Origin: JANXYY01 sp035530875
GTDB taxonomy: Bacteria > Actinomycetota > Actinomycetes > Nanopelagicales > Nanopelagicaceae
DNA length: 47,583 nt
Reading direction: 5' to 3'
NCBI GenBank assembly: GCA_035530875.1
Contig: DATKUB010000023.1
Coordinates: forward strand, 1-47,583
Shown: one piece after another, positions 42,416 through 47,583 of the stretch
How the letters are laid out: every line of letters starts with the position of its first letter
How positions within the stretch are numbered: the stretch's first letter is position 1
Translations under genes and position numbers: made by a program
Notes under the pieces: generated by a model
Told to the model about the DNA's origin: nothing
The model's input: only the letters and a program-made list of their open reading frames with translations
Database searches by the model: none

Positions 42416-43885
42416 TCATTTCGTCTGCGCAGGATCTGCTGAGTGCACAATATTTCTAGCCATGGTGAGGAAGATCAGTGTGTGAAAAGGCGATACCAGC
42501 CACCAGTAGAGATGACCCCAAACGCCTTTGGGTAGGAAGGTCGCTTCTTGGGTAAGTGTCGCGATGCCTTTTTCTTCAGTCAATCGAAACTCCAGAAGCG
42601 CAACCCCGGGCAACTTCATCTCGGCGAGAAGGCGGAGCCTGACATTTTCTTCCAACGCTTCAACCCGCCAAAAGTCCAAACTGTCGCCGATTCGCAAGTG
42701 TTCTGGGTCGCGCCGTCCGCGTCGGAGCCCCACTCCGCCAATGAGCCGATCAATGAATCCTCGAAGTTCCCAAGCCCAGTCGGATCCATACCAACCATTC
42801 TCCCCGCCGATTCGCTCGATCGATGCCCAGATGTTCTTGCATTGATTGGTACTGGTAACAACGCGTACATCTCGAAACGCGCTAGCCCCTGCCCAAGCCG
42901 GATCACCCTGGGCCCTTTCCGAGGGATAGAAGTTGCCGGTGGCGTCCGACCAGCGGGTTATCACCTGAAAATCTCGGCTGCGAGCAAGCGCGAGTTCGAC
43001 AGCGTGCTCAAAGTCAACTAGGCCTTCGGCTGGTTCTGGAATGAAAGCAGAGACACTCTTGGCTGGATCGGCAACAACCTCGTTGATGATCGACCCGATT
43101 AGTGGACGAGAAATGCTAACCGGTACGGGCGTAACTAGGTTCACCCATAAACCGCAGAGTCGCGGAGAATGAACGGGGATGGGAATGATGGTTCGCCCGC
43201 GCAGTCCCGCGACTTTTGCATAGCGGTGCATCATTTCCGCATACGTGAAAATATCCGGTCCGCCAAGATCGAACACGCCTGACACCGGTGTTTTCAATTG
43301 TGCCGATCGTTCCAGATACCAGAGGACATCGCGTATCGCGATCGGGTGTGTGCGGTTGTTGACCCACCGTGGGGCGGGAATGATTGGGAGCCTTTCGGTT
43401 AGGTGTCGAAGCATTTCAAAAGAGGCGGATCCGGAGCCGATGATGATGCCGGCGCGCAACTCCATGGTTGGGACGCCGCCCTGAGCTAAAGCTTCACCTG
43501 CGTCAACTCTCGAAGCCAGATGTTCACTCTTTGTCTTGTCGTTCGCGATTCCGCCGAGGTAGACGATTTGGGCGACCTTTGCTTTCGCACATTCACGTCC
43601 GAAGATCAGGGCCATGTCTTTTTCGGTTTTTGCAAAACCTCTACCGGTATCAAGAGAGTGAAGCAGATAGAAAGCAGTATGTACGTCACCTAGGGCAAGT
43701 CTTAGCGCTTCAGGATCTGAGGCGTCTCCTTCGATTATTTCAACCGCGTCTCGCCAGAGAAGGCCGGTTAACTTGTCGGCATCGCGTACCAGAACTCGCA
43801 CCTGAAAGCCGTCGGCGACAAGGTTTCTTACTAATCGACCGCCGACGTATCCGGTGGCTCCAGTAACAAGGATTTGCCGAGGCAT
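42416..43885 (-). CDS. SDR NAD(P)-binding protein with C-terminal DUF2867
   Basis: A 489-aa protein. The N-terminal Rossmann domain opens ILVTGATGYVGGRLVRNL and has an NmrA-like atypical SDR layout (VYLGGIANDK, MELRAGIIIGSGS). From about residue 320 a second domain with RIGDSLDFWRVEALEE and LLAEMKLPGVALLEFRL matches DUF2867, which resembles polyketide cyclase-like folds. This fusion is common in actinomycetes, but its substrate is unknown. It starts 16 bp after the carbon-nitrogen hydrolase gene. Confidence 0.85.
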   Translation of the reverse strand: MPRQILVTGATGYVGGRLVRNLVADGFQVRVLVRDADKLTGLLWRDAVEIIEGDASDPEALRLALGDVHTAFYLLHSLDTGRGFAKTEKDMALIFGRECAKAKVAQIVYLGGIANDKTKSEHLASRVDAGEALAQGGVPTMELRAGIIIGSGSASFEMLRHLTERLPIIPAPRWVNNRTHPIAIRDVLWYLERSAQLKTPVSGVFDLGGPDIFTYAEMMHRYAKVAGLRGRTIIPIPVHSPRLCGLWVNLVTPVPVSISRPLIGSIINEVVADPAKSVSAFIPEPAEGLVDFEHAVELALARSRDFQVITRWSDATGNFYPSERAQGDPAWAGASAFRDVRVVTSTNQCKNIWASIERIGGENGWYGSDWAWELRGFIDRLIGGVGLRRGRRDPEHLRIGDSLDFWRVEALEENVRLRLLAEMKLPGVALLEFRLTEEKGIATLTQEATFLPKGVWGHLYWWLVSPFHTLIFLTMARNIVHSADPAQTK

Positions 43886-43901
43886 AATTGAATGCTAGCC
43901 A

Positions 43902-44726
43902 CTATTTCTTGAGGATAGCTCCGTAAAGTTCTGGGCGACGATCTGATCTGGCGTCATTCCTTGGGCCGATCTTTCGGTCGGTTGGAACTTCGACGTCGGC
44001 AATGAGGATCTGGGTTTCATCAAGACGGTTCCGGTCGGAAATTGCCTGGATAACACCGTCACAATCTACGATCACGCTCGAGCTTGTCCACTTAACGTTT
44101 CGCTCATTGCCCGTCCGGTCGGCGGCCGCGATAACCATTCTGTTCTGACTTGCTGTCGCTTGGACGCGTACCGCCTCCATCGGCGTTGGATTCGTCGATA
44201 ATCCGCCATCAGGCCAGTTTGTCGGGATCGCCAAAATCGCTACCCCCTTAAAGAGCGCAACGCGCGCCCACTCTGGGAACTCCAAGTCGTAGCAGACCAT
44301 GGTTCCGAGGCGTCCGAACTTCGTATCGACTACGAGCGGCTCATCTGTACCTGGAGTGAAGAAATCAGGTTCATCGTTCCAGAGGTGAACCTTCTTGTAC
44401 CAACCTCGAAAACCACCACTATCTATGATCACTGATGAGTTGTAGATCTGGTCGTTTTCCCTCATGGCGAGTCCGCCAACTATGACGACATCAAGTTCCT
44501 TTGCAAGCGATTCCCATTCGTTGATGACTACTCCGTCAAGAGTGGTCGCACGACTTTCGACCTCTATTACATCGCTGAAGGCATAACCCGAATTCGTGAG
44601 CTCGGGAAGGACAATCAACTTTGCACCAAGCGCCGCCGCTTCTCGAATTGCCGAGGCCGCTTTGTGCAGATTGGATTGAGGAGACTCGATACTCAAGGAG
44701 ATCTGACACACTGCAATTCGAAGCAC
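43902..44726 (-). CDS. Carbon-nitrogen hydrolase (nitrilase superfamily)
   Basis: A 274-aa enzyme with the Glu-Lys-Cys triad in IVLPELTNSGY, WYKKVHLWNDE and MVCYDLEFPEW. The size and motif spacing fit amidases such as omega-amidase or carbamoylputrescine-type enzymes; the substrate cannot be told. GTG start with TATGAT only 5 nt upstream (44732-44737), so probably leaderless. First gene of the group with the SDR/DUF2867 gene and perhaps ctaA. Confidence 0.88.
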   Translation of the reverse strand: MLRIAVCQISLSIESPQSNLHKAASAIREAAALGAKLIVLPELTNSGYAFSDVIEVESRATTLDGVVINEWESLAKELDVVIVGGLAMRENDQIYNSSVIIDSGGFRGWYKKVHLWNDEPDFFTPGTDEPLVVDTKFGRLGTMVCYDLEFPEWARVALFKGVAILAIPTNWPDGGLSTNPTPMEAVRVQATASQNRMVIAAADRTGNERNVKWTSSSVIVDCDGVIQAISDRNRLDETQILIADVEVPTDRKIGPRNDARSDRRPELYGAILKK

Positions 44727-44731
44727 ATCTG

Positions 44732-44737
44732 ATCATA
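44732..44737 (-). promoter_or_regulatory. Candidate -10 of the carbon-nitrogen hydrolase gene
   Basis: TATGAT on the minus strand, 5 nt from the GTG start. No ribosome site is visible. Confidence 0.4.
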
Positions 44738-44763
44738 TTCATTTGTTACTCGCTGCTGCATAA

Positions 44764-44791
44764 TTGCCGGACTGGTTGGATATCGTAGATT
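44764..44791 (+). promoter_or_regulatory. Promoter of the SMP-30 gene
   Basis: TTGCCG (44764-44769), a 16-bp spacer and TAGATT (44786-44791). ATG 44799 is 7 nt downstream, so the transcript may be leaderless, though GGAAG lies just before the ATG. Confidence 0.5.
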
Positions 44792-44798
44792 GGAAGTT

Positions 44799-45674
44799 AT
44801 GACATACGACGTGTTCGATGAGCGCAGGTGCCAATTGGGCGAGGGGCCAAGTGCCTCGGGGACCGATTTTCAGCAACTCTCTTGGGTGGATGTGTCGGGG
44901 TGTCGAGTCCTATCTCACGACATGGCAACCGGGCTGCAATCGGAGTTTTCGACCTCCGAGCAAGTCAGTTTTGCCATACCGCGTGAGAACGGTGGCTATG
45001 TTCTTGGCCTGGCAAATGGGCCGGTGCTACTTGATTCGGGCGGCCAACTCGAAACTCTGCCGGGCCGAAGAGAAGCCGATGGAATCGAAGACCCAAATCC
45101 AATCCGTTGGAATGACGCCAAGGTCTCGCCATCGGGAGAACTCTGGCTCGGCACCATGACATACGAGTTTCTACCAGGCAAGAGCGCTCTATACCGAATG
45201 AGCAGAGACGGCCGGAGCATCGCGCGCGTCCTAAGCGATCTCACTGTGAGCAACGGAATCGGGTGGTCACCGGATGGAACCAGGATGTTCTTCATAGATT
45301 CGCCAAAGCGTTCAGTAACTATCTTTGATGTCGACGGATCAATGATTCGTAATGAGCGCACGTTGATCGATGTTTCCAACTACCCAGGTGTGCCGGATGG
45401 GTTATGTGTTGATTCCGCCGGTGGAGTTTGGGTTGCTTTCTGGGAAGGATCGGCAATTCGACGCTTTGACGGACTAGATGGGTCTTTGACGGAAGAGTTT
45501 CGCTTTGCGGCTTCTAGAATCACGTCTTGCGCTTTCGGCGGACCCGCCCTTCGCCAACTCTTTGTCACTAGCGCTCGCGAGGACTCGACAGTAGACGAGA
45601 GTGCGGAAGCTGGGATGACTTTCGTTGTAGAACCGGGTGTTTCTGGTCTGTTCGTAAATCAGTATTTTGGTTAG
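44799..45674 (+). CDS. SMP-30/gluconolactonase-family lactonase
   Basis: A 291-aa six-bladed beta-propeller hydrolase. CQLGEGPS carries the metal Glu; NPIRWNDAKVSPSGELWLGT and LTVSNGIGWSPDGTRMFFID carry the Asn ligands, and GVPDGLCVDSAGGVWVAFW the Asp. Such enzymes open sugar lactones. ATG 44799 was chosen over TTG 44790 because of the promoter spacing. The stop overlaps that of the IclR gene convergently by 3-4 bp. Together with the ABC binding protein beyond, it suggests sugar catabolism. Confidence 0.9.
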   Translation: MTYDVFDERRCQLGEGPSASGTDFQQLSWVDVSGCRVLSHDMATGLQSEFSTSEQVSFAIPRENGGYVLGLANGPVLLDSGGQLETLPGRREADGIEDPNPIRWNDAKVSPSGELWLGTMTYEFLPGKSALYRMSRDGRSIARVLSDLTVSNGIGWSPDGTRMFFIDSPKRSVTIFDVDGSMIRNERTLIDVSNYPGVPDGLCVDSAGGVWVAFWEGSAIRRFDGLDGSLTEEFRFAASRITSCAFGGPALRQLFVTSAREDSTVDESAEAGMTFVVEPGVSGLFVNQYFG

Positions 45675-46492
45675 TCTCGCGATTTCCTAGTTTCTTCGTG
45701 AGTTGGCCCGCCAAGCTCTTGTGACAGTTCGTCGGCGTGGCGTCGGACAATGGCTCCGAATTCCGCCACCGAATCGGCGCGAATCTCCTGCTTCAGTCCC
45801 GTAATACTGATTGCTCCGGCGCAGTTGCCGCCATGCTCAAACACATTTGCTCCGATGCACAGCACCCCGAGCGTGTCCTCTTCGTCATCCACAGCGTATC
45901 CACGTTCGTAGATACGTTCTAACTCAGTGAGTAGGGACTCGATGTCACCGATTGTATTTGGGGTTCGTAACGGCAATCCATTGGTCTCCGCAATCTGACG
46001 GACGGACTCCTGAGGTAAAGCCGCGAGGATGGCTTTACCAACTCCCGTTGCGTGTGGGAGTTCTCTGCGGCCCAGATATTGAGCAATGCGGATGGTTCCA
46101 GGGCCATCGACCTTGCCCACGGAGATGGCGTATCCGTCATCAAGGATTGCCGCTCGCGCTGTAAGCCCCGTCTCGGCAGTCAACCTCCGCAGGACGGGCA
46201 TGGCAAGATCACGCAGTGCGGTCTCTGACACGACCTGGTCGCCGAGACGAGCAAAGGCCATTCCGAGACGGTAGCGACGCGTGGCGCCTACGCCCTTGTC
46301 TGCCAAGAATCGCCTGCTCAAGAGTGTCTGCAGAGTGCTGAAAGTAGCGCTTTTGGACATTTTTAAGGCATTCGCAATCTCAGAAACGCTCATCCCATCC
46401 GGACCGGCCTTTGAGAGGGCATCAATCACGTCAAGAGCGCGCTCAAGGCTCTTCACCCGGTATCTGTCATTAGGTAGATCGTTCGGTATCAC
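45671..46492 (-). CDS. IclR-family transcriptional regulator
   Basis: A regulator of about 273 aa. The N-terminal winged helix has SLERALDVIDALSKAGPDGM, SVSEIANALKMSKSATFSTL and RRYRLGMAFARLG. The C-terminal effector domain has LPHATGVGKAILAALP, YAVDDEEDTLGVLCIGANVF and AGAISITGL. The frame is open to 46573, but GTG 46492 gives the family length and has a well-spaced promoter 6 nt upstream. It is divergent from the ABC binding-protein gene and convergent with the lactonase gene, so it probably controls one or both. Confidence 0.9.
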   Translation of the reverse strand: MIPNDLPNDRYRVKSLERALDVIDALSKAGPDGMSVSEIANALKMSKSATFSTLQTLLSRRFLADKGVGATRRYRLGMAFARLGDQVVSETALRDLAMPVLRRLTAETGLTARAAILDDGYAISVGKVDGPGTIRIAQYLGRRELPHATGVGKAILAALPQESVRQIAETNGLPLRTPNTIGDIESLLTELERIYERGYAVDDEEDTLGVLCIGANVFEHGGNCAGAISITGLKQEIRADSVAEFGAIVRRHADELSQELGGPTHEETRKSRD

Positions 46493-46498
46493 AGAATC

Positions 46499-46528
46499 AC
46501 TATTCCATTTCGTCCTTGTCTGCGTCAA
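46499..46528 (-). promoter_or_regulatory. Promoter of the IclR gene
   Basis: On the minus strand TTGACG (46528-46523), 18 bp, then AATAGT (46504-46499), and GTG 6 nt further. It fits a leaderless transcript. Confidence 0.5.
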
Positions 46529-46628
46529 GAGTACCCAATGTTTCGTAAATATTTCCAGAATAAATACTTTCACATAGGGGGTTGACGCTTACGAGTGCCT
46601 ATGCCAAGGTTTACCAACTTTCCGCATA

Positions 46629-46649
46629 GCGTTCGGTAGTTCCGAACGC
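46629..46649. promoter_or_regulatory. Inverted repeat, candidate IclR operator
   Basis: GCGTTCGG (46629-46636) and CCGAACGC (46642-46649) are perfect arms around TAGTT. It lies between the divergent IclR and binding-protein genes, 18 bp before the ATG and just upstream of the ribosome site. TTGACG at 46582-46587 may be the -35 of the plus-strand promoter, but no clear -10 follows. Confidence 0.5.
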
Positions 46650-46667
46650 AGAAGAGGTGATGTATAG

Positions 46668-47583
46668 ATGTTCCGTAAACAAAAGCGTCTAACGGCCGCT
46701 GCCATTGCTGGCGCAGCTGTGCTCCTCATTTCTGCCTGTTCGAGCACCGGTGCCTCAAGTTCCGCGCAGTCATCGGCGTCCGCTCAGTCCAACACCGTTG
46801 CTGCTGCGGTGTTGTCGCACAATTTCGCTTGGGGAAATTTCACTCTGGCCTCGCGAATCGTCGACAAACTCAAGGCAGGGGACAAGATCAATATCGTTGA
46901 TGATATTCAAGGTACTGCGCTTCCGATCATGGGTGCCGAGATGCGCATCGGAATGCAGCGCGCATGTGACGCAGCGCAGGGCAGTCTGCCGATGAACTGT
47001 CGGCTCACTGGTCCAGTGACTACCAATGCCGGTGCTCAGCTGTCTGAACTCGAGACACTACTGAACGCAGGTCAGGTCGACTGTCTCGGACTCCAATCAC
47101 CGCTACCCGACCAATATGTTGACATCATCAACAAGTACGTCGCGGCTGGAGTTCCGGTGTTCACCTTCAACAATGACGTGCCTAACTCCAACCGTTTCGC
47201 GTTCTACGCCTTGAGCGAGGAGCAGGCGGGAAAGACCAACGGCATACAGACCGCTCAGCTTGTAAAGAGTCGGGGTTTGAAGATCAAGACCATAGCCATG
47301 GGCAGTGGCCAGCCGAGCGGCCCTTGGGCGCAGGCTCGTATGACTGGATTCGAGGAAGGGTACAAGTCTGTCTTCCCGAATGCGAAGTTCTTCAACGACA
47401 GCAAGAGCGGCATTCCTACTGGCGATAACTTCACCACTCAGGAGGTTCTAAACTCAGTGGGGCCATTCCTACAGGCTCACCCCGACGTCAACCTCTTCTT
47501 TCACACCGATCAAGGTGTCGAGGGTGTTGGCTTGATCATCAAGAATCAGAAGTTGTCTGGCAAGGTTTGGACTTCCGGATTCA
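46668..47583 (+). CDS. Sugar-type ABC transporter substrate-binding lipoprotein (partial, 3' end off window)
   Basis: At least 305 aa, open to the window end. A lipoprotein signal (KRLTAAAIAGAAVLL then LISAC, lipobox Cys near residue 24) is followed by a Ser/Ala-rich linker. The mature part reads as a periplasmic binding protein of the Peripla_BP_4 (ribose/LacI-like) class: VDDIQGTALPIMGAEMRIGM, LSELETLLNAGQVDCLGLQS, AGVPVFTFNNDVPNSNRFAF and AQARMTGFEEGYKSVFPNA. ATG follows GAGGTGA at 8 nt. Permease and ATPase genes are expected just beyond. Ligand unknown. Confidence 0.88.
   Translation, partial: MFRKQKRLTAAAIAGAAVLLISACSSTGASSSAQSSASAQSNTVAAAVLSHNFAWGNFTLASRIVDKLKAGDKINIVDDIQGTALPIMGAEMRIGMQRACDAAQGSLPMNCRLTGPVTTNAGAQLSELETLLNAGQVDCLGLQSPLPDQYVDIINKYVAAGVPVFTFNNDVPNSNRFAFYALSEEQAGKTNGIQTAQLVKSRGLKIKTIAMGSGQPSGPWAQARMTGFEEGYKSVFPNAKFFNDSKSGIPTGDNFTTQEVLNSVGPFLQAHPDVNLFFHTDQGVEGVGLIIKNQKLSGKVWTSGF

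Overview
The window looks like chromosomal DNA of an actinomycete (Actinomycetota) with moderate GC. It carries a menaquinone-based aerobic respiratory gene set in the order seen in that phylum: a CcsB end, menA/menE, divergent menBCD, menF, menG, a MenJ-type prenyl reductase, nuoA-N and a long-chain polyprenyl diphosphate synthase. It also has the actinobacterial-type KorAB ferredoxin oxidoreductase, IclR and GntR/UTRA regulators, many GTG starts and several probable leaderless transcripts (a -10 hexamer 5-7 nt before the start codon). I cannot place it below phylum level.

Layout. 1-97: tail of a CcsB/ResC-like cytochrome c biogenesis gene. 101-142: two copies of a 21-bp repeat. 276-2525 (minus): menE, menA and a small PLDc_N membrane protein. 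2544-6656 (plus): menB, menC, menD and an RBBP9-type hydrolase. 6657-8190: an insert-like segment with a septum-formation-family gene and four more copies of the 21-bp repeat, bounded by a decayed copy of the menF end on the left and of the hydrolase end on the right. 8191-10040 (minus): bioY and menF. 10180-12159: menG and menJ. 12221-28429: the 14 nuo genes and a polyprenyl synthase, mostly with overlapping stops and starts. 28388-32161 (minus): korA, korB, rarD. 32345-32833 (minus): yajQ. 32995-36582: an FMN riboswitch and ribD-ribE-ribBA-ribH, followed by tRNA-Tyr and a strong terminator. 36749-41227 (minus): a catabolic-looking operon of an MBL-fold hydrolase, an NCS1 permease, an iron-dependent alcohol dehydrogenase and a GntR regulator, with a 16-bp perfect palindrome at its promoter. 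41382-44726 (minus): carbon-nitrogen hydrolase, SDR/DUF2867 protein and heme A synthase. 44799-47583: SMP-30 lactonase, a convergent IclR regulator and the start of a sugar-type ABC binding lipoprotein that runs off the window.

How it fits together. The men genes make the naphthoquinone ring, menA joins it to the chain made by the polyprenyl synthase, menG methylates it and menJ probably saturates part of the chain. Complex I reduces the finished menaquinone. KorAB, the CcsB remnant and CtaA belong to the same energy metabolism. The rib genes supply FMN/FAD for these flavoproteins. The right-hand 11 kb looks like accessory uptake and catabolism under local GntR and IclR control.

The least ordinary structures are the duplicated hydrolase/menF junction around the septum-like gene, the shared symmetric -10 between menE and menB, the 21-bp repeat at two convergent junctions, and the GntR operon with its palindrome and a 19-bp perfect hairpin. 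I saw no CRISPR array, transposase or phage gene.
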